The translations under genes and the position numbers were made by a program. From CAILZL01 sp035548495 (GTDB taxonomy: Bacteria > Pseudomonadota > Gammaproteobacteria > Steroidobacterales > Steroidobacteraceae), in assembly GCA_035548495.1 (NCBI GenBank), contig DASZSV010000081.1, positions 24,163 to 88,162 of the forward strand: a stretch of 64,000 nt of DNA, in the 5' to 3' direction. Positions within the stretch are counted from its first letter, which is position 1. Every line of letters starts with the position of its first letter. This document shows positions 8,458 to 17,807 of the stretch, piece after piece. Under the pieces are notes generated by a model. It made no database searches and was not told the DNA's origin. It saw only the letters and a program-made list of their open reading frames with translations.

Positions 8458-9744
8458 TCATGCCTTTTCCAGTATTGCCGTGACACCCATGCCGCCCGCG
8501 GTGCATACCGAAATCAAGCCACGCTTGGCGTCACGCGTAGCCAGCAACTTTGCCAGCACAGCAAGAATGCGTGCGCCTGTTGCAGCGAAGGGATGACCCA
8601 CAGCCAGGCTGCTGCCAACCACATTCATCTTGTTGCGATCAATGCTGCCAAGCGGTGAGGATAATCCCAGTTTGTCGCGGCAGAACTCTGGCGATTCCCA
8701 TGCTTTCAATGTACATAGCACCTGCGCTGCAAAGGCTTCATGGATTTCGTACAAATCAAAATCCTGCAAACTCAGGTTGGCATCTTTCAACATGCGCGGT
8801 ACGGCATACGCGGGCGCCATCAACAATCCCTCCTTGTTGACGAAATCAACCGCCGCTGCCTTGCCGTAAGTGAGATAGGCAAGAATCGGCAGATTGCGTG
8901 ATCGTGCCCAGCTTTCACTGGCCAGCAGCACCGCTGCCGCACCATCAGTCAACGGTGTTGAATTGCCTGCGGTCAATGTACCTGCGCCGCTGAAATCAAA
9001 CGCCGGCTTCAACTTTGCCAGCCTTTCCATGCTGCTGTCGCGGCGCAGATTGTTGTCCGCCGTCAATCCACCAAAAGGAATGATTAAATCCTTCATGAAA
9101 CCAGCATCGTAAGCGGCTGCGGCCTTTTGATGACTTTCCATGGCCAGCCGGTCCTGATCTTCACGCTTGATCTGCCAGTGCTTGGCCATTTGTTCGCAGC
9201 TTTGTCCCATCGACAAACCGGTGCGTGGTTCAGCCACGCCCGGTGTAACTGGTTTGAAATGCTTGGGCCGCAAACCAAACCACGGCGACAGTTTTTCCAT
9301 GAATGATCTGCCACGCGCACTCTTCAACAGCAATTGCTGATAGCTGCGCGGATACACGATGGGCACATCGCTCGCGGAATCAACACCACCCGCAATGCCC
9401 GAATCAATTTGTCCCAGCGCGATTTTTGCGCCAATGAGAATGGCCGCTTCCAGACTGGTGCCGCAGGCACGTTGCAGATCAAACGCCGGCGTTTCCGCAG
9501 CCAATCCGCTGGACAGCGCCGATTCGCGCGCAAGATTGAAATCCTTTGAATGCTTCATCACTGCACCGGCGGCGACTTCACCCAGCACCTGGCCCTGCAA
9601 TTGATAACGATCGACCACGCCCTTGAGTGCGGCGGTAAGCAAGTCCTGATTGGTGTATTGCGCGTAGGTGCCCATCGCGCGTGCGAAGGGAATACGTACA
9701 CCGCCGACAATGGCAACGCGATGAACAGTAGAGCCAACCAGCAT
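8458..9744 (-). CDS. Acetyl-CoA C-acyltransferase (thiolase, FadI type)
   Basis: 428 residues, full length for a FadI-type thiolase. It cleaves 3-ketoacyl-CoA with CoA in the last step of beta-oxidation (or condenses acetyl-CoA units). The nucleophile is Cys94 in QRACGTS; the active-site His lies in EIHEAFAAQ; the second Cys is in the C-terminal CTAGGMG; VGHPFAATGA is the usual glycine-rich loop. The ribosome site AAGGAG sits 6 bases ahead of the ATG. No FadJ-like hydratase/dehydrogenase partner lies nearby, but the acyl-CoA dehydrogenase FadE is encoded at the other end of the window. Confidence 0.93.
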   Translation of the reverse strand: MLVGSTVHRVAIVGGVRIPFARAMGTYAQYTNQDLLTAALKGVVDRYQLQGQVLGEVAAGAVMKHSKDFNLARESALSSGLAAETPAFDLQRACGTSLEAAILIGAKIALGQIDSGIAGGVDSASDVPIVYPRSYQQLLLKSARGRSFMEKLSPWFGLRPKHFKPVTPGVAEPRTGLSMGQSCEQMAKHWQIKREDQDRLAMESHQKAAAAYDAGFMKDLIIPFGGLTADNNLRRDSSMERLAKLKPAFDFSGAGTLTAGNSTPLTDGAAAVLLASESWARSRNLPILAYLTYGKAAAVDFVNKEGLLMAPAYAVPRMLKDANLSLQDFDLYEIHEAFAAQVLCTLKAWESPEFCRDKLGLSSPLGSIDRNKMNVVGSSLAVGHPFAATGARILAVLAKLLATRDAKRGLISVCTAGGMGVTAILEKA

Positions 9745-9975
9745 ATCGAGCTCCTTACTAATTGTATTGATGAAGCACCTGGATTCAACGCCAAGGTGCC
9801 ATTGCTTTTAATATGACAGAAATGATGGCGAGGCCATAGCGTCAATCACCTGAATCGCTCCCGGACTCATGTGCTGCGTATCATACAAACAGTGATGTCG
9901 TTATGCCTGTCGCTTACTTGACCCGTCCGGCGGCATCCGCAACACTCCCCGCCCTGTTGCAGCGACTGGTGACAC

Positions 9976-11559
9976 GTGAACCGCGGCATTGACCAAGTAT
10001 TTGAACGCAGGCTTGCCGGATTGATCAATAGCCGCGAACGTGGCGTGATGAGCGGCGGCCGCAAGGGCGTTGAAAAAGAGTCACTGCGAGTCACCCCGGA
10101 AGGCAGGCTGGCGCAGACAACGCATCCCGAAGCATTGGGTTCGACGCTGACCAATGAATTCATCACCACCGATTATTCCGAAGCGCTGATCGAACTGGTC
10201 ACGCCCACGTTCACGGAATCGTGGGAGCTGCTGCAATTCCTGTGTGACCTGCATCAGTTTGTGTATCGCCATCTGGGCGATGAATTGCTGTGGGCCACCA
10301 GCATGCCCAGCAACATCAGCGGCGATGCAGAAATTCCCATCGCGCGTTACGGCCGTTCCAACATCGGCAGAATGAAAGAAGTTTACCGGACGGGTCTTGG
10401 CCATCGTTATGGCCGCATGATGCAGGCCATCTCCGGCGTGCATTTCAATTACTCCTTTCCCGATCACTTCTGGACCGTGCTCGCAGCCATTCTCGAAACA
10501 GGAGATGATCAGGCATTCCGTTCGGATCGCTACTTTGCACTGCTGCGCAACTATCGTCGCTACGGCTGGCTGGTGTTGTACCTGTTCGGCAATTCACCCT
10601 GTGCCAGTGATTCGTTTATCAGCAATCTGCATCGCGAGCACACACTCAGGCACTTCACGCGTGATACCTGGTATGAACCGTATGCCACGTCATTGCGCAT
10701 GAGCGATCTGGGTTATCGCAACAAGAGTCAGGCGCATGTCAGCATTTCAGTGAACAGCATTGATGAATACATTCGCGATCTGTCGCGGCTGATAGCCGTG
10801 CCCAGTGCTGAATATCAGCGCATTGGCGTGAAGGTGGATGGTGAGTACAAACAGCTCAATGCCAATGTGTTGCAGATTGAAAACGAGTACTACAGTTTCA
10901 TCCGTCCCAAACGTGTCGGACGCAGTGGTGAACGTCCAACGCAGGCATTGAAGCGCGGTGGTGTTGAATATGTCGAAGTGCGTGCGCTTGATGTCAGCGC
11001 CTTTGATCCTGTGGGTGTGAATCAGAACAAGCTGCGTTTTCTTGAAGCTTTTCTTGCGCTGTGTGTACTCAAGGACAGTCCGCCGATTGAAGCAGCCGAA
11101 GAAGAAGTGCTCGACAACAATCACATCGTTGTTGCCCATCGCGGGCGCGAACCGGGCTTGATGCTCAATCGCAATGGACGTGCCGCAGCAATGCACCACT
11201 GGGCGCTCGAGTTGCTTGATTCCATGCAGGGCATTTGTGAAATGCTGGATCAAAACAGCCGGCAAAAACCCTATGCTGCCGCGCTGGAGATTCAACGGGC
11301 CAAGGTGTTGAATGTAGCGTTAACACCTTCGGCGCGCACCATTACCGAATTGAATGCCACGGGACAATCGTTTGCAGAATTTGCACTGGACATGTCCGTT
11401 TCACACAAGGCCTACTTTCTTGACTTGTATCCGCCCAATGAACGGCGGCTTGAAGAATTTCGTGTCGAGGCTGAAGAATCCCTGCGCCGCCGCGAAGCCA
11501 TCGAAGCAGCAGACAAGACCGGGTTTGAAGAATTTCTTGCGCAGTACTTCGCAACTTGA
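9976..11559 (+). CDS. gshA: Glutamate-cysteine ligase (class 1)
   Basis: 527 residues, matching E. coli GshA (518) along its whole length. It makes gamma-glutamylcysteine from Glu, Cys and ATP, the first and rate-limiting step of glutathione synthesis in the cytoplasm. Recognisable blocks are GVEKESLRV, HPEALGSTLTNEFITTDY, SGVHFNYSFP, PYATSLRMSDLGY, VLQIENEYYSFIRPKR and EYVEVRALD. The start is a GTG: an in-frame stop lies just upstream and the alignment needs residues before the next ATG (codon 25). There is no strong ribosome site, which may mean modest expression. gshB is not in the window. Confidence 0.95.
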   Translation: MNRGIDQVFERRLAGLINSRERGVMSGGRKGVEKESLRVTPEGRLAQTTHPEALGSTLTNEFITTDYSEALIELVTPTFTESWELLQFLCDLHQFVYRHLGDELLWATSMPSNISGDAEIPIARYGRSNIGRMKEVYRTGLGHRYGRMMQAISGVHFNYSFPDHFWTVLAAILETGDDQAFRSDRYFALLRNYRRYGWLVLYLFGNSPCASDSFISNLHREHTLRHFTRDTWYEPYATSLRMSDLGYRNKSQAHVSISVNSIDEYIRDLSRLIAVPSAEYQRIGVKVDGEYKQLNANVLQIENEYYSFIRPKRVGRSGERPTQALKRGGVEYVEVRALDVSAFDPVGVNQNKLRFLEAFLALCVLKDSPPIEAAEEEVLDNNHIVVAHRGREPGLMLNRNGRAAAMHHWALELLDSMQGICEMLDQNSRQKPYAAALEIQRAKVLNVALTPSARTITELNATGQSFAEFALDMSVSHKAYFLDLYPPNERRLEEFRVEAEESLRRREAIEAADKTGFEEFLAQYFAT

Positions 11560-11638
11560 GGTTTATTGCAAAGGCTTTCGCTGACTTCCTGTCCATGCCT
11601 GTTTAGAATGAATCGAAGCCGTCAATGCCCTGATTCAA

Positions 11639-12880
11639 ATGTACAGCCTGCCCAACGACGTAAATACACCCCAGCTCGATTCCGCCGCTGCACGGCAGTT
11701 TCGCCGTGGTTTTCGCTGGCTGCGCTTCACCGATAACGCGCTGGAGCAGGATTTTCGCAAGCATCATCGCCTGAATGTGCGCGGCACCGTGGCGGTTCAC
11801 CTGTGGCTGGCGATTGTGCTGCTGACCGCATTCATTGTGATCAACCAGTATGTGATCAGACGCGAACAGACGATGCCTTTGCTGGTGCTTACCAGCATTG
11901 CCATCGGAATACTGGTGCTGTGCGCGGTGGTGATCATGTCGCGGCGTTATCAGAAGTATTATCACCGCTTTGTGCAGTGGCTGGCGCCGTTGTTTGGATT
12001 GTGCGCAGTTGCCAATTCATTCATTGATCAGCCTTTCGTGGTGTTCTTTACACCCACCATCGTGCTGACACTGACCGGTATGTATCTGATGGCCGGCATG
12101 TTGTTTGTGCCGGCATTACTGGGTGGCATTTTCGTATTGATCAGTTACGGCATGGCGGGCTGGATAATGCACATCTCCACGCCGGAGCTGTTTTACAACA
12201 TCACCGTGCTGCTCTCCACCAATGCCATTGCAGCCACGGCGTGCTACACGCTGGAGCGATTGCACCGGATCAATTTTCTGGAAGCACGCCTGCTCGCGGA
12301 AATGGCCAATCGCGATGGACTGACGGGCATCTACAACAGGCGTGCATTTGATGAACACTTGCAGCGTACGTGGCAACTTGCCGTGCGTGAATCAGCAACA
12401 GTGGCATTGCTGCTGGTGGATATTGATTACTTCAAGTTGTACAACGACAGATACGGCCATCAAGCTGGTGATGAGTGCCTGAAGAAAGTTGCGGAGTTGC
12501 TGACCAATGCAGCGCGCCGCCCGCTTGACCTTGCCGCGCGTTATGGTGGCGAGGAATTTGCAATGATTCTGTACGACGCACAACGTGACTATGTTGATGA
12601 ACTGGCGGCACTTATCAAGAGCGAATTGCGTGAAATGGAAATTCCGCACGCGTCATCGCTGGTGTCACAGCAGGTTACCGTCAGCATTGGCGCTGCATGT
12701 GTTCAACCGGAGTTGTCCCGTTCTACGGCGGGCTGGGTGCAGCTTGCAGACGAGGCGTTGTACGTCGCCAAGAATTCCGGACGTGACCGCTGCATCATCA
12801 TGGACAGGGAATATGCAGAGCTCGCTACCGGCAGATACAAGTTCAAGAAGCCGGGACTGGTTGAGACGGCAGCGACCTGA
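11639..12880 (+). CDS. Membrane-bound diguanylate cyclase (GGDEF)
   Basis: 413 residues. The first ~205 hold about six hydrophobic membrane helices (for example VHLWLAIVLLTAFIVI) with a cytoplasmic N-terminal tail. A short helical linker leads to a GGDEF domain (residues ~225-400) with DGLTGIYNRRAF, the metal-binding VDIDYFK, and the active-site motif ARYGGEEFAMIL, so it should make c-di-GMP from two GTP. RPLD lies five residues before GGEEF, the exact place of the inhibitory I-site (RxxD), so product feedback is expected. The membrane part resembles no named sensor domain I know. A c-di-GMP riboswitch lies 18 kb away. Confidence 0.92.
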   Translation: MYSLPNDVNTPQLDSAAARQFRRGFRWLRFTDNALEQDFRKHHRLNVRGTVAVHLWLAIVLLTAFIVINQYVIRREQTMPLLVLTSIAIGILVLCAVVIMSRRYQKYYHRFVQWLAPLFGLCAVANSFIDQPFVVFFTPTIVLTLTGMYLMAGMLFVPALLGGIFVLISYGMAGWIMHISTPELFYNITVLLSTNAIAATACYTLERLHRINFLEARLLAEMANRDGLTGIYNRRAFDEHLQRTWQLAVRESATVALLLVDIDYFKLYNDRYGHQAGDECLKKVAELLTNAARRPLDLAARYGGEEFAMILYDAQRDYVDELAALIKSELREMEIPHASSLVSQQVTVSIGAACVQPELSRSTAGWVQLADEALYVAKNSGRDRCIIMDREYAELATGRYKFKKPGLVETAAT

Positions 12881-12992
12881 TTGTTCGTCATGAAGTCTCA
12901 TGAAGGGCGCGACAGTATTCCGCTGTTGATGCGCAACGGACAAATTTCTGCTTCAATAGCAACTTGATTCCCGCTTCTCCGGAGCCATTGCA

Positions 12993-13676
12993 ATGAATAA
13001 AGACCGCTTGACGGTGCTCAGCGCCATGATGGAACAGGGTGTGATTCCTGTTTTTTATCACGCCGATGTCGAAGTATGTACCAAGGTCATTCAAGCCTGC
13101 GGCAATGGCGGCGCCAAGTGCATTGAGTTCACCAATCGCGGTGATTTTGCTTCGCATGTGTTTTATGAAGTGACGCGGCACTTTTCCAAAGCGGATCCCT
13201 CCATCATCATGGGTGTGGGTTCCATCGTTGATGCGCCGACCGCAGGCATCTACATTGCCAATGGCGCCAAGTTTGTTGTGGGTCCCTTGTTGAACGCCGA
13301 TGTTGCGAAAGTTTGCAATCGCCGTTGCATTCCTTACAGCCCCGGTTGTGGTTCGGCAACGGAAATCGGTGATGCGCAGGAACTGGGATGCGAAATCGTC
13401 AAGGTGTTTCCGGGTTCATCAGTGGGCGGGCCGGAGTTTGTCAAGAATGTGCTGGGTCCCATGCCATGGACACGCATCATGCCTACCGGTGGTGTGGAAC
13501 CTGATGAAGAGTCATTACGCAAATGGTTTGGCGCGGGCATCGTTGCCTGCGGCATTGGCAGCAATCTCATCACCAAGACGTTGTTGCAGGCCAGGGATTA
13601 CGACGGCATTGAAAAGCGTGTGCGTGAGACGGTGCAGCTCATCAGGAAAATCAAAACGGAGCTGGCAACAAAGTAA
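12993..13676 (+). CDS. eda: KDPG/KHG aldolase
   Basis: 227 residues, TIM-barrel aldolase of the Eda family, which splits 2-keto-3-deoxy-6-phosphogluconate to pyruvate and glyceraldehyde 3-phosphate. Glu45 and Arg49 (CIEFTNRG) and the Schiff-base Lys137 (EIVKVFPGS) are all present, as is the phosphate-binding MPTGGVEPD. It is followed 245 bp later by a 2-keto-3-deoxygluconate kinase gene, so together they take free KDG into glycolysis. No edd gene is near, which suggests uronate or sugar-acid breakdown rather than the classic Entner-Doudoroff route. Confidence 0.92.
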   Translation: MNKDRLTVLSAMMEQGVIPVFYHADVEVCTKVIQACGNGGAKCIEFTNRGDFASHVFYEVTRHFSKADPSIIMGVGSIVDAPTAGIYIANGAKFVVGPLLNADVAKVCNRRCIPYSPGCGSATEIGDAQELGCEIVKVFPGSSVGGPEFVKNVLGPMPWTRIMPTGGVEPDEESLRKWFGAGIVACGIGSNLITKTLLQARDYDGIEKRVRETVQLIRKIKTELATK

Positions 13677-13921
13677 CGATAGCCTTGTTTGCCTGCATGA
13701 ATTTGACACCGGTTTCCTGTATGTTATGTGCGTAAGCGTTGAAGTGAAACGATCAGCCTGTGTTGCTTTCTGCATGCATGGACAACCACGTTACTCAGAA
13801 TGGGGAGCAAGTTAGTGTGCGAACGCAGCTTGAGCCATCACGATTGCAAAGATCATTGATCACCCACCACCAGTGTGTGAACGACATCATTTATGACTAC
13901 AGAAAAGACTGAGGCTTCATC

Positions 13922-15022
13922 ATGGCAGAACTGAAAATAAAATCCGCTGCTGAAACAAAGTGGGATTGCGCTTCCTTTGGCGAAGTGATGTTGCGCTTCG
14001 ATCCGGGCTTTGGCCGTGTGCGCAATGCGCGCAGCTTTCAGGTGTGGGAAGGCGGCGGTGAATACAATGTTGCGCGTGCGATGCGCAAGTGCTGGCAGAA
14101 GCGCGCGATGGTGGCAACCGCATTGCCGAAGAATGATCTCGGCTGGCTGGTGGAAGACTTCATCATGCAGGGTGGCGTTGATACATCGCATGTGGTGTGG
14201 CGTGACTTCGATGGTCTGGGCAAGAACACACGCGTGGGATTGAACTTCACCGAAAAAGGATTTGGCATTCGTCCCGCGCTGGGATGTTCGGATCGCGGCA
14301 ATTCCGCTGCATCGCAAATCCGGCCCGGCGAGTTCAACTGGGAAAAGATTTTTGGTGAAGAAGGCGTGCGCTGGTTTCATACCGGCGGCATTTTTGCGGC
14401 GCTGGCATCCAATACCGCAGAAGCCGTGATTGAAGCCGTACAAGCAGCAAAAAAATACGGCACCGTGGTGGCGTACGATCTCAACTATCGTGCTTCACTG
14501 TGGAAGAGTCAGGGCGGCAAGGAAGCAGCACAGCGCGTGAATCGCGAGATTGCAAAATATGTCGATGTGATGATCGGCAATGAAGAAGACTTTACGGCAT
14601 GTCTCGGTTTCAAGGTCGAAGGCGCGGATGAACATCTTACCCATATCGAAACAGATTCCTTTGCCAACATGATCAAGACCGCAGTCAAGGAATTTCCAAA
14701 CTTCAAAGTGGCTGCGACAACATTGCGCAATGCCAAGACAGCGACATTCAACGACTGGTCCGCCATTCTCTGGTACGACGGCAGCATTTATGAATCCATG
14801 AAGCGCGACAACCTGGAAATTTATGATCGCGTGGGTGGCGGTGACGGTTTTGCTTCCGGTCTGGCTTATGGTTTCCTCGAAGGCAAGGGACCGCAAGCCG
14901 CCGTTGAATACGGCGCGGCTCATGGTGCACTGGCCATGACCACCCCGGGCGATACGTCGATGGTTCGCGTCGAAGAAGTGGAAGCCGCAATGAAAGGCAA
15001 GGGTGCGAGAGTCATTCGTTAG
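13922..15022 (+). CDS. kdgK: 2-keto-3-deoxygluconate kinase-like PfkB sugar kinase
   Basis: 366 residues, PfkB (ribokinase-like) fold. It would phosphorylate 2-keto-3-deoxygluconate with ATP, supplying the substrate of the aldolase encoded just upstream. The catalytic Asp308 lies in GGGDGFASGLAYG, the second PfkB signature. The N-terminal substrate lid begins with DCASFGEVMLRFDPG, and YDLNYRASLWKS is the usual mid-protein block. The assignment as KDG kinase rather than another sugar kinase rests mainly on the eda neighbour. Confidence 0.85.
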   Translation: MAELKIKSAAETKWDCASFGEVMLRFDPGFGRVRNARSFQVWEGGGEYNVARAMRKCWQKRAMVATALPKNDLGWLVEDFIMQGGVDTSHVVWRDFDGLGKNTRVGLNFTEKGFGIRPALGCSDRGNSAASQIRPGEFNWEKIFGEEGVRWFHTGGIFAALASNTAEAVIEAVQAAKKYGTVVAYDLNYRASLWKSQGGKEAAQRVNREIAKYVDVMIGNEEDFTACLGFKVEGADEHLTHIETDSFANMIKTAVKEFPNFKVAATTLRNAKTATFNDWSAILWYDGSIYESMKRDNLEIYDRVGGGDGFASGLAYGFLEGKGPQAAVEYGAAHGALAMTTPGDTSMVRVEEVEAAMKGKGARVIR

Positions 15023-15099
15023 CAGTGCAACTTATTGTTTGATGCGGTGTTAGTAAGCAGATATCTTCAGCCGGTGATCAAACCACAGTGGGGGTCATG

Positions 15100-15294
15100 A
15101 TGCTTACTTTCATCGCATGGTTGTTGCTGTTCATATTCTGCTGGCCCCTGGCATTGCTCGCGTTGTTCTTGTGGCCGCTGGTGTGGCTGATCTCGCTGCC
15201 TTTTCGCATCATTGGCATTACGTTTGAAGCATTCTTTGCTTTTTTGCGAGCATTGCTGTTTTTGCCGGCAAGGGCGCTGGGGCACAAGTCCTGA
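15100..15294 (+). CDS. Small hydrophobic membrane protein
   Basis: About 64 residues from the ATG at 15100, which has GGGGG 5 bases upstream; a GTG at 15088 is an alternative. Two hydrophobic spans (LTFIAWLLLFIFCWPLALL and FLWPLVWLISLPF) are followed by an amphipathic stretch and a basic end (ARALGHKS). Unknown function; the regular membrane pattern and ribosome site argue that it is real. Confidence 0.6.
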   Translation: MLTFIAWLLLFIFCWPLALLALFLWPLVWLISLPFRIIGITFEAFFAFLRALLFLPARALGHKS

Positions 15295-15406
15295 TCTGTT
15301 GCTGACGCAACCATATCACTGGATCGAATGTTGGTGAAGATGGATTGAATCGACTGCGAGAAACAGGCAGAGTGCATTTGTCCGTATTCATCAAAGCCAT
15401 CTTGCC

Positions 15407-16840
15407 ATGTCTCATGACATCAAATCCGCGCATCGTCCACCGCCAGACAAATTACTGGTGGACCTCGCAGAGTATGTGCTCAATTACCAAATTAACAGCG
15501 ATGCAGCATACGAAACGGCGTACTACTGCTTGATGGACACCCTGGCCTGTGGCTTGCAGGCATTGAAATATCCTGCCTGCACCAGATTGCTTGGTCCCAT
15601 TGTTCCCGGTGCAACAATGAAAAATGGCGCGCGTGTGCCGGGCACGCATTACGAACTTGATCCGGTCAATGCGGCCTTCAATATCGGTGCGATGATTCGC
15701 TGGCTGGATTTCAACGATACCTGGCTGGCAGCGGAATGGGGACATCCATCGGACAATCTCGGCGCCATTCTCGCTGTTGCGGATTATCTTTCGCGAAATG
15801 GAAAATCATTCTCGGTTCATGATGTACTCATTGCGATGATCAAGGCGCATGAGATTCAGGGCGTGCTGGCGCTGGAGAACAGTTTCAATCGTGTCGGGCT
15901 TGATCATGTATTGCTGGTGCGTGTGGCATCGACGGCCGTTGCCACTGCCATGCTGGGTGGTACGCGTGAACAGGTGATCAACGCCATTTCAAATGCATGG
16001 ATTGATGGCGGCGCCTTGCGTACTTATCGTCATGCGCCCAACACAGGCTCACGCAAAAGCTGGGCTGCGGGTGATGCCACCAGCCGCGCGGTGCGACATG
16101 CATTGTTCGCATTGAAGGATGAAATGGGCTATCCATCGGTACTCACGGCAAAAAACTGGGGCTTTCAGGATGTGCTGTTCAAAGGCAGGGAAATAAAACT
16201 GGCGCAACCGCTGGGCAGTTATGTGATGGAAAATGTGCTGTTCAAGATTTCCTATCCGGCTGAGTTTCATGCGCAAACCGCCGTCGAGGCGGCAATGGCA
16301 TTGCATGCGCAAGTGAAGGACAGGCTCAATCAGGTCAGCAAGATCATCATTGAAACGCAGGAACCCGGTGTACGCATCATTGATAAAACCGGTGCGCTGG
16401 CCAATCCTGCCGATCGTGATCACTGCATTCAATACATGGTGGCCATCCCCTTGATATTTGGCCGGCTGACGGCGGCAGACTATGAAGATGATGTTGCCAG
16501 CGATCCACGCATTGATGTCTTGCGTGCAAGGATGCAGGTGATTGAGAACGGGCAATTCACCGGAGACTACTATGCGCCTGACAAACGTTATATCGGCAAT
16601 GCCGTTCAAGTGCTTTTCAATGATGGTTCAAGTACACAGCGGGTAATGGTTGATTATCCCATTGGCCATCGCAAGCGTCGTGCGGAAGGCATGCCGGTGC
16701 TGGTGAAGAAATTTCAGCACAGTGTACGTCAGCATTATTCATCACCACAAAGCGAGAATGTCATCACACTCTTTTCGGACGCGCGCCGCTTGCAGGAAAT
16801 GTCCATTGATGCCCTGATGAACGCCTTGGTCATTCCATAA
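15407..16840 (+). CDS. prpD: MmgE/PrpD-family 2-methylcitrate dehydratase
   Basis: 477 residues, the normal PrpD length (E. coli 483). It dehydrates 2-methylcitrate to cis-2-methylaconitate in the methylcitrate cycle, which oxidises propionyl-CoA to pyruvate. Family blocks visible: FNDTWLAAEWGHPSDNLGA, ALENSFNRVGLDHVLLVRVA, SYPAEFHAQTAVEAA and NPADRDHCIQYM. It stands alone: no prpB, prpC or acnD is next to it, which is unusual since prp genes are normally clustered; these may be elsewhere. Confidence 0.92.
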   Translation: MSHDIKSAHRPPPDKLLVDLAEYVLNYQINSDAAYETAYYCLMDTLACGLQALKYPACTRLLGPIVPGATMKNGARVPGTHYELDPVNAAFNIGAMIRWLDFNDTWLAAEWGHPSDNLGAILAVADYLSRNGKSFSVHDVLIAMIKAHEIQGVLALENSFNRVGLDHVLLVRVASTAVATAMLGGTREQVINAISNAWIDGGALRTYRHAPNTGSRKSWAAGDATSRAVRHALFALKDEMGYPSVLTAKNWGFQDVLFKGREIKLAQPLGSYVMENVLFKISYPAEFHAQTAVEAAMALHAQVKDRLNQVSKIIIETQEPGVRIIDKTGALANPADRDHCIQYMVAIPLIFGRLTAADYEDDVASDPRIDVLRARMQVIENGQFTGDYYAPDKRYIGNAVQVLFNDGSSTQRVMVDYPIGHRKRRAEGMPVLVKKFQHSVRQHYSSPQSENVITLFSDARRLQEMSIDALMNALVIP

Positions 16841-16983
16841 GGTCGCGCGGGTGCTGTCGCTGGATGCAGAAATCACTGGAATTGCGACACAGTGCAAGTA
16901 TTTTCCGCAAAAACGGATGCAACAGGCCGCTGAATAAGCAGTCATTCCACGTTGTGTTTTGTGATTGTTGCTAACATTTGCGC

Positions 16984-17736
16984 ATGTCAAAAACAGTTCG
17001 TCTGCTGCACCTTACCGATACTCACCTGCTTGGCGACAAGCGGGCGGCGTTGCGTGGCGTGCAGCCGTTTGCAACCTTGCAAGCGGTGCGTACACGGGCA
17101 GAGAAGCAGTTCCCGAAGATTGACGGCACCTTGTTGACCGGCGACCTGGTGCATGATGATGCACACGCTTATGAACATGTGCGCGATGCATTCAGCAATT
17201 CGTCCGTGCCGGTGTACTGCATTCCGGGCAATCATGATCTGCCGGATGCGATGCGCGCTGCATTGCATGACAAGCCATTCGATCTGTCTCAGTCCGTGGT
17301 GGTGGGAAGCTGGGTGCTGGTGATGATCAATACATGGATTGCCAACGCGGCAGATGGCGAAATCAACAACCAGCAACTCGCACAGATCGATGCATTGCTG
17401 TCGCAGCATTCACAGCATCATGCGTTGTTGTGTCTGCACCATCAGCCCATTCCCGTGGGCAGTGCCTGGCTGGATCAGGTGGGTTTGCGCGACAGTGAAG
17501 CTTTTCAGACCTGCATCAACAAACACGCCAATGTACGAGGTGTGTTGTGGGGTCATGTTCATCAGGCGCTGGATAAAGTGATTAACGGCGTTCATTACAT
17601 GTCCACACCATCCACCTGTGCACAGTTCCTGCCCAACAGCCACAACTTTGCAGTTGATAACAAGCCTCCGGGTTACCGCACGCTGGAATTGCAACCGGAC
17701 GGCAGGATAATCACGCGAGTCGAATGGCTCAATTGA
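16984..17736 (+). CDS. cpdA: 3',5'-cyclic-AMP phosphodiesterase
   Basis: 250 residues from the ATG at 16984. A class III metallophosphoesterase with a complete di-metal site: Asp12 and His14 (TDTHLL), Asp54 (LTGDLVHDD), Asn83-His84 (GNHD), His in CLHHQPIP, and the GHVH motif near residue 190. CpdA hydrolyses cAMP and so tunes Crp-dependent regulation in the cytoplasm. It is 70 bp upstream of putA, a classic catabolite-controlled gene, but that closeness may be chance. Confidence 0.9.
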   Translation: MSKTVRLLHLTDTHLLGDKRAALRGVQPFATLQAVRTRAEKQFPKIDGTLLTGDLVHDDAHAYEHVRDAFSNSSVPVYCIPGNHDLPDAMRAALHDKPFDLSQSVVVGSWVLVMINTWIANAADGEINNQQLAQIDALLSQHSQHHALLCLHHQPIPVGSAWLDQVGLRDSEAFQTCINKHANVRGVLWGHVHQALDKVINGVHYMSTPSTCAQFLPNSHNFAVDNKPPGYRTLELQPDGRIITRVEWLN

Positions 17737-17807
17737 AAACGGCCGCTGTCTTGCGCTCATTCGCAGCAGGGCTATAGTAATCGTCAACACATCGCGGAGA
17801 TCATCCG